Assembly (NCBI RefSeq): GCF_000828675.1
Contig: NZ_AP014510.1
Span: forward strand, 1,879,413 to 1,943,412
From: Thermotoga profunda AZM34c06
GTDB taxonomy: Bacteria > Thermotogota > Thermotogae > Thermotogales > DSM-5069
Direction of reading: 5' to 3'
Length of the DNA: 64,000 bases
A model generated the notes under the pieces. The model ran no database searches. It was not told the origin of the DNA and saw only the letters and a program-made list of their open reading frames with translations. Shown here piece by piece: positions 45,824-54,854 of this stretch. Within the stretch, counting starts at the first letter, position 1. Every line of letters begins with the position of its first letter. Position numbers and translations under genes: made by a program.

Positions 45824-46771
45824 CTAAAAGACCGATTCTGGGAAGTAATAGTCTTTGGCATTTTCTTTTGTCACTGTCTCTGTTGCCAGAATGATTTTTC
45901 TTGGAATGCCCCTTTGATAGAATCCATTGAGATCTTGTTTTCTCAGAGCCATCACGGCAAGGTTGATTGCTGTAGAAATCATATTTGGTGGATAGGTGAA
46001 ATTGACTCCAATGAGCGGGTTACCATCCATAATCATCTTGACGATGTTTTTCTCACAAGCTCCACCAACCAAGACTATGTTTTTGTCTCTACCAGCTTGC
46101 TTGAGTGCCAAGAGGACACCATGGAGCATGTCGTCATCACCTGTCCAGACTGCGTCAATTGTTGGAAATTTGGTGAGCAATGTTTGCATGACTTCGAAGG
46201 CCTTTTCCCTGCTCCAATATCCTGGTTGTTCAGCTATGATCTTCAGGTCTGGATAAAGGCTTATTGCATCTTTAAAGGCCTTAACTCTTTCATCATCAAT
46301 ACTGCACGGTATACCCCTTATGACGACGATATTTCCCTTCCCTTTGAGTTTTTCAGCAATATACTTTCCTGCGAGATAGCCGTACATATAATTATCTCCA
46401 GCAATGTAGGTGTTGTACTCCTCGGAATTTATACCCCTATCCACTATGACCGTGAAGACACCCTGCCTGAATGCTTGGACACAAATTGGTGTAAGTGGAG
46501 CCGATTCGTAAGGATTGATCACAAGAGCATCAATACCCTTCGCCAAGAGTGCCTGTACCTGTGCAATTTGCTCGCTCGGTTCTTTTGCTGTCACTAAGTA
46601 GAATTCAACATTCGGATCATTCTGGTACTGCTTAATTGCGTACTGTGCCCACCAAACCATTCCACCTGTCCAACCATGATCTGCTGCCGGAATTGCTACT
46701 CCAACTCTGATTTTTTCGGCAAAACTAAATACCACCACAGCTACAAAAAGAATTACAAGAAACTTTCTCAT
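45824..46771 (-). CDS. Sugar ABC transporter binding protein (ribose type), system 1
   Basis: 315 residues. A signal peptide (about 1-18) precedes a periplasmic-binding-protein type I fold (family Peripla_BP_4): V-G-V-A-I-P near the start, G-I-D-A-L-V-I-N-P, the hinge G-D-N-Y-M-Y-G, and W-T-G-D-D-D-M in the second lobe. It binds a monosaccharide-like ligand for the permease (46808-47770) and ATPase (47751-49262) genes upstream. The ligand is not set by sequence. The ATG follows GGGAGGTG. Confidence 0.92.
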   Translation of the reverse strand: MRKFLVILFVAVVVFSFAEKIRVGVAIPAADHGWTGGMVWWAQYAIKQYQNDPNVEFYLVTAKEPSEQIAQVQALLAKGIDALVINPYESAPLTPICVQAFRQGVFTVIVDRGINSEEYNTYIAGDNYMYGYLAGKYIAEKLKGKGNIVVIRGIPCSIDDERVKAFKDAISLYPDLKIIAEQPGYWSREKAFEVMQTLLTKFPTIDAVWTGDDDMLHGVLLALKQAGRDKNIVLVGGACEKNIVKMIMDGNPLIGVNFTYPPNMISTAINLAVMALRKQDLNGFYQRGIPRKIILATETVTKENAKDYYFPESVF

Positions 46772-46793
46772 ACAAACACCTCCCTTGAAATTA

Positions 46794-46807
46794 CCCCACC
46801 AGGGGTC
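46794..46807 (-). other. Small hairpin between permease and binding-protein genes
   Basis: ACCCC (46794-46798) and GGGGT (46803-46807) pair across a 4-base loop, in the 36-base gap between the permease stop and the binding-protein start. It lacks a T-run. Hairpins here often stabilise the binding-protein mRNA segment; that role is inferred. Confidence 0.45.
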
Positions 46808-47770
46808 TCATTCTTTTCTCAAATTTTGTAACAACACCGCAGCGATAATGATCAAACCTTTCACCATACCTTGCAAATAGACTGCAACGTTGAGCATAAC
46901 AAGCATGTTATTTATAACCCCCAGTATCAGTGCACCAAAAAATGTACCAAAGACACTACCTTTACCGCCGCTGAGACTTGTTCCACCTATTACTGCAGCA
47001 GCTATTGCATCGAGTTCAAAACCATTACCTGTTGAAGATGAACTTACCGCACTCATCATAGAAGACAACAAAATCGCCGATGTGGCAACGGATATACCAC
47101 TGACTACGTAAGTCCAGGTTCTAACCATATCGACTTTGATCGCCGAATAAAGTGCGGCTGTTTCATTTGCTCCAACGGCGTAGACATATCTACCGAATCT
47201 TGTTTTATCGAGTAGTATGTAAGCCAATATAGCATAAACTATGAACACAATCATTGGTAATGGAAGTCCTAAAACAAACTTCATACCTATGCTCGTGTAT
47301 TTTTGAGACATAGTCATATAGACTCCACCGTTTGCAAAATTCAGAACCAAAGATCTGTAGATTGCCATTCCACCAAGCGTTGTAACAAAAGCAGGTATCT
47401 TGCCCTTTGTTGTTAAAAGTCCTACACCGAAACCCAAAAGTACCGCCAAACCATAGGTGAATAAAAAGGAGAGTATCACAGAAGACGTTTTATCACCGAG
47501 TTTGTTCACAATTTGAATTGCTACAGAACCCAACAGAGCGAGCATCGAGCCTACTGACAAATCTATTCCACCTGCTATCATCACAAAGGTGATACCAATT
47601 GCAATGATTCCAACGTATGATGTTTGCCAGAATATATTCAGGATATTTCTCGGTTTTAGAAAAGCTGGGCTCAGTATACCAGAAAAAACCATCAAGCCAA
47701 TTAAGATAAGCACTATAAGGTATTTAGAAAGGTTCATGCTGAAAGCTTCTTTAATCTTTATAAGAATCAC
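46808..47770 (-). CDS. Sugar ABC transporter permease (RbsC type), system 1
   Basis: 320 residues with about ten hydrophobic segments. The RbsC-family stretch [10 protein letters not shown] (about 65-75) and the C-terminal [12 protein letters not shown] motif are clear. It forms the membrane channel for the ATPase gene overlapping its start by 20 bases and the binding protein downstream. Some residues before S-K-Y-L may reflect an over-early start. Confidence 0.92.
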   Translation of the reverse strand: MILIKIKEAFSMNLSKYLIVLILIGLMVFSGILSPAFLKPRNILNIFWQTSYVGIIAIGITFVMIAGGIDLSVGSMLALLGSVAIQIVNKLGDKTSSVILSFLFTYGLAVLLGFGVGLLTTKGKIPAFVTTLGGMAIYRSLVLNFANGGVYMTMSQKYTSIGMKFVLGLPLPMIVFIVYAILAYILLDKTRFGRYVYAVGANETAALYSAIKVDMVRTWTYVVSGISVATSAILLSSMMSAVSSSSTGNGFELDAIAAAVIGGTSLSGGKGSVFGTFFGALILGVINNMLVMLNVAVYLQGMVKGLIIIAAVLLQNLRKE

Positions 47771-49262
47771 CTTCCTCTAAGCCTGTTGCAAGGTAAATGA
47801 GATTTCTCTCATTGATATTTTCACCAGATACAGACCCAACTATCTTCCCATTTCTCATGACAATCACTCTGTTGCAAAGTCCAATTATCTCTGGTAATTC
47901 TGAAGAAACCACGATGAAAGTCACATCAAAATCTTTAATCATTTGATGCATAATTTCATATATCTGATGCTTTGCATTGACATCAACACCGCGTGTTGGT
48001 TCATCAAAGATGAATATTTTGGCACCTGTCTGCACAAGCTTAGAGATAACCACCTTTTGCTGATTCCCACCACTCAACGTCTTGGCAATCTGAAATGGTG
48101 TTCTTGCCTTTATATCGAATCTTTCTTGGTAGCTTTTGAAAGTTTCTATTTCTCTCTTTTTGCCGAGCAATACTCTTGAGAATTTTTCCAACGACATGAT
48201 TGTAGTATTCATAAAAACTTGAAGAGATAGAATTATCCCGGCAGTTTTCCTGTCTTCTGGAAGATAAACTATTCCAAGTTTTTTTGCATCTTTAGGAGAA
48301 TCGATATTAACCTTTTGCGTATTCAACAGAATTTGGCCAGTTTGCAACTTTCTAAGACCTATTAATGCCTCCATCAATTCTGTACGACCAGAACCAACAA
48401 GACCATAGAATCCAAGTATTTCTCTTTTAAAAACCTTGAAATTGATCTCCTTGAAGGTACCATCTTTCGAACTGAGATTTCTCACCTCCAGGACGACTTC
48501 TTCTAACGGTAGAGATTTTGGTGGATACATTTCGTCCAATTTTCTACCTATCATGGATTCTGCTATCTGTTTTTCAGTAAGCTGTCGTGCTGAACCTTCA
48601 TAAACCTTTCTACCATCTCTAAGAACGATTAAATCATCTGCAATCGCTTTGACTTCTTTCAATTTATGAGAAATAAAAATGACTGTCATTCCTGAATTTT
48701 TCATGTTTCTGACAACTTCAAAGAGTTTCGAGATTTCTTCCTCACTTAAGGAAGAAGTTGGTTCATCCATGATCAGAATCTTTGCCTGCTTTGATATCGC
48801 TTTTACAATTTCTACCATTTGCTTCTGTGCTGGTGAAAGCTGAGATACATAGGATTTTGGATCGATCTTCAATCCAAACTGATCCAAGTATTCTTTGGTC
48901 TTCTCGATCATGAACTTTTTGTTCAGAAGAAGGTTGTTTTTAACTTCATCCCCCAGAAAAACATTTTCATAGACTCTAAGAGTATCAACCAAATTCAGTT
49001 CTTGAGGAATCAATACGATACCCAATGCTTTAGCCTTGAGTGGGTTTAGGCGAACCATATGACCATCAACAAAGATCTCCCCCTTGGTTGGTTGTAGGAA
49101 ACCCGACAATATCCTCATCAATGTTGATTTGCCAGCACCATTTTCACCAACTACACCATAAACTCGTGCTTTTTGAAACTGCACATCAACGTCATGCAAT
49201 ACCCTCACAGATGAAAAGTCCATGCATATATTTTTGGCAGAGAGAACTACTTCATCAGCCAT
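47751..49262 (-). CDS. Sugar ABC transporter ATPase (RbsA type, two ATPase domains), system 1
   Basis: 503 residues with two ABC domains. The first has Walker A G-E-N-G-A-G-K-S-T and Walker B L-I-M-D-E-P-T; its signature region reads L-S-P-A-Q-K-Q. The second has the usual RbsA-type degenerate Walker A G-L-V-G-S-G-R-T-E and L-S-G-G-N-Q-Q-K. It energises sugar import with the permease it overlaps. The start overlaps the dehydrogenase stop by 8 bases. Confidence 0.94.
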   Translation of the reverse strand: MADEVVLSAKNICMDFSSVRVLHDVDVQFQKARVYGVVGENGAGKSTLMRILSGFLQPTKGEIFVDGHMVRLNPLKAKALGIVLIPQELNLVDTLRVYENVFLGDEVKNNLLLNKKFMIEKTKEYLDQFGLKIDPKSYVSQLSPAQKQMVEIVKAISKQAKILIMDEPTSSLSEEEISKLFEVVRNMKNSGMTVIFISHKLKEVKAIADDLIVLRDGRKVYEGSARQLTEKQIAESMIGRKLDEMYPPKSLPLEEVVLEVRNLSSKDGTFKEINFKVFKREILGFYGLVGSGRTELMEALIGLRKLQTGQILLNTQKVNIDSPKDAKKLGIVYLPEDRKTAGIILSLQVFMNTTIMSLEKFSRVLLGKKREIETFKSYQERFDIKARTPFQIAKTLSGGNQQKVVISKLVQTGAKIFIFDEPTRGVDVNAKHQIYEIMHQMIKDFDVTFIVVSSELPEIIGLCNRVIVMRNGKIVGSVSGENINERNLIYLATGLEEGDSYKD

Positions 49263-50292
49263 CTACTTTCACAATTCCTCCTTTTCTGGATGATTCAAAG
49301 ATCTTTTCAACGATCTTTACAGCTATCATTCCATCCTCTGGTTGAACAATTGGCTTTTCAAGACCCAAACACACCTTCGCAAAATGATCTATGACAGGCA
49401 TCTTCCAATATGGATCTTCATTGGTAAACAAAGGCTTGAGAGCTATTTGTCCGTGAAAGCCAACTGGCTTTGAGAGATATATGTCGATCCTTGAGGGATC
49501 GGTCTGTCCTATCTTCAAGGTACCTTTTTCACCGTATATAACAAAATAGTTCTCTTCCAATCCTTTTGTAATCCAATTGGCATCGATCGTTGCAAACCCA
49601 CCATTTGACAGTTTTAAAACAGCACTTGCGATATCCTCAACACTACCTTGTTTTTCCAGAGTTCCAATCATTGCCGTGCATTCGGTTACTTCCAAACCCG
49701 TTAGATATCTTATAAGGTCCACTTTGTGCACCCCAAGATCTCCAAGGGCACCGAACATTGCAGAATCTTTCTGGAAAAACCACGCGGCGTTGGGAGACCA
49801 ATTCTCAGGACCTGAGTGCCCGAACATCGTTTTTACGAGTCTTATTTCACCAATCATGCCCGAATCGATAATTTCTTTCGCTTTCTGATGATGGGGAAAA
49901 AATCTTTGAGAGTGATTGGTCATCAATATTTTCTTCTTTTCTCTTGCTACTTGAACCATTTGCAAAGCCTCTTGAGAGTTAGTCGCCATTGGTTTTTCAA
50001 CGAGTACGTGTTTCCCCATTCTCAGAGCATCGAGTGATACCTTTGCATGGAGAAAATTTGGTAGGGCAACTATTACTGCATCGATGTTCTCTCTATAGAG
50101 CATCTCTGAATATTCCGTGTAAAAATGTATTGTCTCATCATTGAGTTTGTTTTTGAAAAAGTTCAATCTCTCCTCATTTTTGTCTGAGATTGCCACAAGT
50201 TGAACATATTCAGAAAGACGTGCATTTGGAATGTGCAATACCTCAGAAATCTTCCCGGCTCCTATGATACCCAATTTGATCTTCTCTGCCAT
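49255..50292 (-). CDS. Gfo/Idh/MocA-family NAD(P)-dependent oxidoreductase
   Basis: 345 residues. A Rossmann N-terminus (G-I-I-G-A-G-K-I-S) binds NAD(P), followed by the catalytic V-E-K-P-M-A-T-N with Lys, then the alpha/beta C-terminal domain containing G-A-L-G-D-L-G-V-H-K-V-D. These enzymes oxidise sugars or inositol, or reduce the keto forms. Sitting between a deacetylase and a transporter, it probably performs the first oxidation of the imported sugar. The start is an ATG with GGAGGTATC upstream. Confidence 0.92.
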   Translation of the reverse strand: MAEKIKLGIIGAGKISEVLHIPNARLSEYVQLVAISDKNEERLNFFKNKLNDETIHFYTEYSEMLYRENIDAVIVALPNFLHAKVSLDALRMGKHVLVEKPMATNSQEALQMVQVAREKKKILMTNHSQRFFPHHQKAKEIIDSGMIGEIRLVKTMFGHSGPENWSPNAAWFFQKDSAMFGALGDLGVHKVDLIRYLTGLEVTECTAMIGTLEKQGSVEDIASAVLKLSNGGFATIDANWITKGLEENYFVIYGEKGTLKIGQTDPSRIDIYLSKPVGFHGQIALKPLFTNEDPYWKMPVIDHFAKVCLGLEKPIVQPEDGMIAVKIVEKIFESSRKGGIVKVDG

Positions 50293-50305
50293 CTGTGATA
50301 CCTCC

Positions 50306-50935
50306 TTAGATCTGTTTTATGTCGATAACTTTCTTTCTGAATGGAGACAGTGGAAACCTGGATCCGTAATGCTTAAAAACCTCTGCAAATTCACAACCAA
50401 CTTGAATTCCCCTGAAACCAGCCGGATAGATGATCGACGGCATGATTTCTTTCAGAAAAACACGCTCATCAAAGGCATCTTTCATGAGCTCGATTGCCGT
50501 CTTTTTGTAATTAAATGAATCTGTTATATCAACAGCTACATCAAAATCAAAACCGATACTTGATGCTGGTATTTCAAAAAAATAAATCTCTTTTTCAAAT
50601 CTTCTTGCCAGTTTCACAATTTGTTGAGATACAATTTCATGATCGTACAATATCTCCGTATGCCAGTGTGTGAACACAACATCTGGATTGAATTCTTCAA
50701 GTAGTTTTTTCAAATCATCGAATAATTTTTCTTCGTCTATCTGTCCATAGCGATATTCGAAGTAAACAGGTTGTGCTCCAAGCATCTCAATGGCATCGTT
50801 AAAACCCAAGATTCTATCACCGCAAGCACTGAGAACACATACATGATATCCATTGAGAATTAACTGTTTTATCGTTCCTCCCATTCCGATAATTGGGTCG
50901 TCACTATGTGCTGAAGCAACAAGGACCTTTTTCAC
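50306..50935 (-). CDS. PIG-L-family deacetylase
   Basis: 209 residues. A-H-S-D-D near the start supplies the His and Asp zinc and base residues (usual form A-H-P-D-D), G-M-G-G-T-I follows, and the third ligand is in the segment H-T-E-I-L-Y-D-H. The family removes acetyl groups from N-acetyl-glucosamine-type sugars. In this cluster it suggests that the substrate carries an N-acetyl group or is an aminosugar conjugate; that is inference. Its start overlaps the LacI stop by 4 bases. Confidence 0.88.
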   Translation of the reverse strand: MKKVLVASAHSDDPIIGMGGTIKQLILNGYHVCVLSACGDRILGFNDAIEMLGAQPVYFEYRYGQIDEEKLFDDLKKLLEEFNPDVVFTHWHTEILYDHEIVSQQIVKLARRFEKEIYFFEIPASSIGFDFDVAVDITDSFNYKKTAIELMKDAFDERVFLKEIMPSIIYPAGFRGIQVGCEFAEVFKHYGSRFPLSPFRKKVIDIKQI

Positions 50936-51933
50936 ACATTCTCTCCCCTTTTTCTTGAACTCGACTGTCTTATAACCAACCGAGGCGAAAAGATATACCT
51001 TTTGATCTTTTTGTTTCCTTTGATTAATTCAAAGAGAAGCTTTGCTGATACCTCGCCCATTTCTTCAACTGGTTGATGAACAGAAGATAGAGATGGTGAT
51101 ATGACTTCACACAATTGTTCATCGTCATCGAATCCAACGATTGCGATATCTTCAGGTACCTTCAAAGAAAATTCTTTAGCAGCTCTCAGAGCACCTATTG
51201 CCACAAGGTCATTCATACAAAAAACACCATCTACCTTCTGACCCAAAGAGAGTATCCTTTTCATGTACTCATAACCTTTGCTTTCATCATATCCCACTGG
51301 ATATGCAAGTGGCTTTAGATTGAATTCTTTCATTGCGGCCTGATATCCTTCAAGTCTTTGGAGTGAGACATACAGTTCATGCGTTCCGCCAAGGTGGATC
51401 ACATTGTAACAGCCATTCTCGATTAAATGTTTTGTCGCAGAATATGCACCATAAAAGTTATCCAATACAAGTGAAACAACATTCTCATGGTCATAATCTT
51501 TATCAAATACGACAACGGGAATATATGAAGAAACCTCCAAGACCAAGTCATCGTTGACACGTGAATTACCTATGATGATTCCATCGACACCGAAAAATCT
51601 CGCGTTTCTTATAAGCATCTCTTCTCTGTGTAGATCTCTGAAAGAATCCATCAAAATAACTAAGGAATCCTCACCGCAGGCTTTTTCAACACCGCGAGTG
51701 AGTCGGGCAAAGAACGGGTTTATTATGTCTGGTACTATGAGTCCGACAGTTGTGATTTTCGTCTTTTTCGCCATATTTCTGGCGTGAAAATCCGGTGTAT
51801 ACCCAAGTTCTTTAGCTACTTTCAAAATCTCTTTACGCTTTTTTTCACTAACCCGTCCTTTACCATTTAATACTTTTGAGACTGTAGAAACTGAAACCTT
51901 TGTTAGGTCAGCTATTTGCCTCAATTTTGCCAC
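50932..51933 (-). CDS. LacI-family transcriptional regulator
   Basis: 333 residues. The N-terminal helix-turn-helix L-R-Q-I-A-D-L-T-K-V-S-V-S-T-V-S-K-V-L-N is followed by a hinge and a ribose-binding-type effector domain (G-L-I-V-P-D-I-I-N-P-F, then G-F-D-D-D-E). LacI proteins release DNA on binding a sugar. It lies in the middle of the cluster, between the isomerase and deacetylase genes, and is the only regulator there, so it probably controls both transporters. Confidence 0.93.
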   Translation of the reverse strand: MAKLRQIADLTKVSVSTVSKVLNGKGRVSEKKRKEILKVAKELGYTPDFHARNMAKKTKITTVGLIVPDIINPFFARLTRGVEKACGEDSLVILMDSFRDLHREEMLIRNARFFGVDGIIIGNSRVNDDLVLEVSSYIPVVVFDKDYDHENVVSLVLDNFYGAYSATKHLIENGCYNVIHLGGTHELYVSLQRLEGYQAAMKEFNLKPLAYPVGYDESKGYEYMKRILSLGQKVDGVFCMNDLVAIGALRAAKEFSLKVPEDIAIVGFDDDEQLCEVISPSLSSVHQPVEEMGEVSAKLLFELIKGNKKIKRYIFSPRLVIRQSSSRKRGENV

Positions 51934-51957
51934 TCACAGACCTCCCAACAATGTATA

Positions 51958-52935
51958 TCACAAAATAGCAAATTCAATATCAGATTCGGTCATCTCTCTC
52001 ACAGCCTCTTCTCTTTGACGAAAATAGGTCACTGATTCTCTGACCAGATTGTTCATAACTGATTCATCGGGTGAAGAATTTGCCAAAACATACGGATCAG
52101 CATATGGACCAAGCGGTTCAAAGGTGATGAATCTTCCTTCTTGATTCATACCAACCAAATATGCAGCCATTATAACTAAATCCAGATCTATCATGCCTTT
52201 ACCAGGACCATCGCGATTACTGTCTGCAATATGAAGATTTATTAGCCGATCTGAACATTTGATTATTGCACTTGCAATATCATTCTCTTCACACAACATG
52301 TGATAGATATCACCATTTATATAGTATATCGCTGGATGATCTACGGCTTTGATGTATGAAATAGCCTGATCAACCGTGTGTATCAAACTGACCTCGGCAG
52401 ACCTTATTGGTTCGATGGCAGCTTTGACTGTTGATCTTTCAAAATATTTTGCACAGATTCTCAAAGTTTCCACACTTCGGCTCAGATCATAATCATCTTC
52501 AGGCTTGGTTTTTCCAACAGCACTTGGAACAACTATTAAATATCTTCCACCAACGGATTCTGCAAAATTTATCTGTCTTTTCACATAATCGATGGCATTT
52601 TGCCTTATGTATGGATTTGAGCTTGAAAGATCATTGTTTTGTGAATAAAGACCACACACTCCAGAAACCTTTACATCCACTGCCTTTAGTGTTTCACGTA
52701 CCCTATCTACCTTGGGAGAAATCTCATCGGAATAGCTATCACCTTTCAATTCAACAAAATTTATTCCGTTGCTTTTCAACCTATACAATGACTTTTCCAA
52801 AGACTCTCGTCCAAACATCCACACACTCCAGGATAGATCAAACCTTCTAACCATTTTTTCTGGGTATTTGGTTTTGAACTCCAAGAATTTTTTTACCATC
52901 TCAAGTTTTTTCAACTGGAAGTTCTGTAATCTCAT
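51958..52935 (-). CDS. Sugar phosphate isomerase/epimerase (TIM barrel), copy 2
   Basis: 325 residues of the xylose-isomerase-like TIM-barrel family. The barrel seems to begin near F-D-L-S-W-S-V-W-M-F, so the first 30 residues may be an over-early start. Ligand-like residues: V-E-L-K-G-D, A-I-E-P-I-R, N-G-D-I-Y-H, N-L-H-I-A-D-S and T-F-E-P-L. It lies 15 bases after copy 3 and is not closely similar to it or copy 1. The substrate is unknown. Confidence 0.87.
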   Translation of the reverse strand: MRLQNFQLKKLEMVKKFLEFKTKYPEKMVRRFDLSWSVWMFGRESLEKSLYRLKSNGINFVELKGDSYSDEISPKVDRVRETLKAVDVKVSGVCGLYSQNNDLSSSNPYIRQNAIDYVKRQINFAESVGGRYLIVVPSAVGKTKPEDDYDLSRSVETLRICAKYFERSTVKAAIEPIRSAEVSLIHTVDQAISYIKAVDHPAIYYINGDIYHMLCEENDIASAIIKCSDRLINLHIADSNRDGPGKGMIDLDLVIMAAYLVGMNQEGRFITFEPLGPYADPYVLANSSPDESVMNNLVRESVTYFRQREEAVREMTESDIEFAIL

Positions 52936-52950
52936 TCGTCACCACACCTT

Positions 52951-53820
52951 TTATCTTTCCTCGTTAATACCCAATTCTTTTAGAGTATCTCTCAACCATT
53001 TCAAAGATTTTTCAAGCAGAATCCCACCTTTGCCTTCACACTCTATACTCAAGGTACCTGCGTAGCCATTGTCTCTCAGCATTTCAAGAACCTTCTTAAT
53101 GTTACCTGCATTCACACCTTCACCAACTGCACAATGACTGATTCCTATGCCGGTATCTTTCCCCCTCAAACTCATCGCCAAACTTTCCGAAACATCTTTT
53201 ATGTGGACATGTTTTATTTTCTTTATAAATCTCCTGCAAAATTCAATGGGATCTTGTCCGGCTATGAAGGTATTACCTGTATCAAAATTGAGACCTAATC
53301 TATCACTCTTAACAAAGTCAAGCATCTTCTCAAGCATTTCTGGTTTTGTCGTGAAATAACCATGAATTTCTATGTTGATGTTGATCCCATAAAGCTCTGC
53401 AAGTTCAACGATGTATGAATAAGATCTTTTCATCAACTCCATAGCTTCTTGGTCTGACAGTCCCTCGGGTTTGTGCAATCCATCGGTAGTGGCAATATTA
53501 TCACATCCAACCAATTTTGCCCAAGGCAGTGTTTTACAAACATATTGGACCCCAAAGTACATCCCATCTTTACCGGAAAGAGGGTATGCGGCATCGAGTT
53601 GAGAGAATTTCACCCCGTACTTTGCCATTTTCTCCTTCATCCTGATTGGATCCTCTGATAAAGAAATGTGAGGAAAGTATCCCAAGCCATGTATCCAGGT
53701 AAGACCATCGATGACACCACATTCAATGTAGTGGACATCATGTTCCTTAGCCCACTGCAAAGCTTTCTCAAAACTAAAGACAGCAGAGTTAAAAGCATCT
53801 GTATGAAAACCTATTTTCAT
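52951..53820 (-). CDS. Sugar phosphate isomerase/epimerase (TIM barrel), copy 3
   Basis: 289 residues of the xylose-isomerase-like family. Starts M-K-I-G-F-H-T-D-A-F, with Y-I-E-C-G-V, N-I-E-I-H-G, N-F-D-T-G-N, K-H-V-H-I-K-D and L-S-I-E-C-E-G as metal and substrate-site positions. Probably an epimerase or isomerase acting on the keto-sugar made by the dehydrogenase. It follows the permease of system 2 by only 2 bases, tying that transporter to sugar isomerisation. Confidence 0.9.
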   Translation of the reverse strand: MKIGFHTDAFNSAVFSFEKALQWAKEHDVHYIECGVIDGLTWIHGLGYFPHISLSEDPIRMKEKMAKYGVKFSQLDAAYPLSGKDGMYFGVQYVCKTLPWAKLVGCDNIATTDGLHKPEGLSDQEAMELMKRSYSYIVELAELYGININIEIHGYFTTKPEMLEKMLDFVKSDRLGLNFDTGNTFIAGQDPIEFCRRFIKKIKHVHIKDVSESLAMSLRGKDTGIGISHCAVGEGVNAGNIKKVLEMLRDNGYAGTLSIECEGKGGILLEKSLKWLRDTLKELGINEER

Positions 53821-53822
53821 GC

Positions 53823-54836
53823 CTACCCCTCCTTACTTTGCTTGACGGATTTCTTAAAGATCCCCTTCCCTGCATATGCACTGAAAGCGCTAACGGCGAG
53901 CGAAGCCACTATGAAGATTCCAAAGACAACTTCTTGAAAATATGGGTTCACTCTAAGCATGTTCAATGTATTGGAAATTATTCCCATCAATAAAACACCA
54001 AAAAATGTACCCAATATGTTACCTTTTCCTCCAGACAGTGGAGTACCTCCAATGACAACGGCACCTATTGCTCTTAATTCCAATCCAGAACCTGTAGTTG
54101 GCTGAGCTGCGCCAACTCTTGATAAGAGTATCATCGAAGCCAAACCCACTAACAGTCCGTTTGCCAAAAAGGCAAGCATTTTGGTCTTGAAAATCGAGAT
54201 TCCAGAGAGATAAGCAGCTGCAGGGTTACTTCCCACTGCATAAAAGTGTCTACCGAGTTTTGAATATTTCAGAATGAAATGCACCAAAAAATATATAGAG
54301 ATTCCTATCAAAAAACCCAAAGGAAGTATTCCCCAAATTCTGGTTAATCCCAAAGCTTCGAATTTGCCATATATGGTTTGAAAGACTCCTTTTGTTATGG
54401 CATATGCAGTTCCTCTGAAAACACTCAAGAATCCCAAGGAAGTGATAAAAGAAGGCGCTCTGAAAACCAAAGATGATGATCCAACAAGTAAACTATCAAA
54501 AGATGCTAAAGCCAATGCTACCACGATCACCCAGAAATAACTGACATCATTCTTGATCATCATAGCAATTACACATGTAACCAACCCAATGTTGGCACCA
54601 ACGGATATATCTATCTCTCCAGAGATTATCAACATGGTCATACCCGATGCGAGTATTCCTAAAACAGCGATTTGCTCCAGAATATTCGTGATGTTACTCA
54701 GACTGAAAAACCTTGGGTTTATGGTTCCAGTAATAGCTGCGAGAACTACTTCTGCCAAAAGTAGAAAAAACCATTGATTCTTGTACACTGGCCTTTTACC
54801 CTTGGGTAAGACTTGATTTGAATTCTTCTGCTGCAT
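53823..54836 (-). CDS. Sugar ABC transporter permease (RbsC type), system 2
   Basis: 337 residues, multi-helix RbsC family, with S-G-E-I-D-I-S-V-G-A and a C-terminal G-G-T-P-L-S-G-G-K-G-N motif. The charged N-terminal 25 residues are cytoplasmic. It partners the ATPase (54855-56354) and binding protein (56408-57424) genes upstream. It shares the family plan with system 1, but the two differ along most of their length, so this is not a recent duplication. Confidence 0.92.
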   Translation of the reverse strand: MQQKNSNQVLPKGKRPVYKNQWFFLLLAEVVLAAITGTINPRFFSLSNITNILEQIAVLGILASGMTMLIISGEIDISVGANIGLVTCVIAMMIKNDVSYFWVIVVALALASFDSLLVGSSSLVFRAPSFITSLGFLSVFRGTAYAITKGVFQTIYGKFEALGLTRIWGILPLGFLIGISIYFLVHFILKYSKLGRHFYAVGSNPAAAYLSGISIFKTKMLAFLANGLLVGLASMILLSRVGAAQPTTGSGLELRAIGAVVIGGTPLSGGKGNILGTFFGVLLMGIISNTLNMLRVNPYFQEVVFGIFIVASLAVSAFSAYAGKGIFKKSVKQSKEG

Positions 54837-54854
54837 GTCATGTCCCTCCCAAAA

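Noticed and set aside
45914-46597. A 227-codon open frame on the plus strand
   Set aside because: It is antisense to the ribose-type binding-protein gene and its composition is unlike a real protein.
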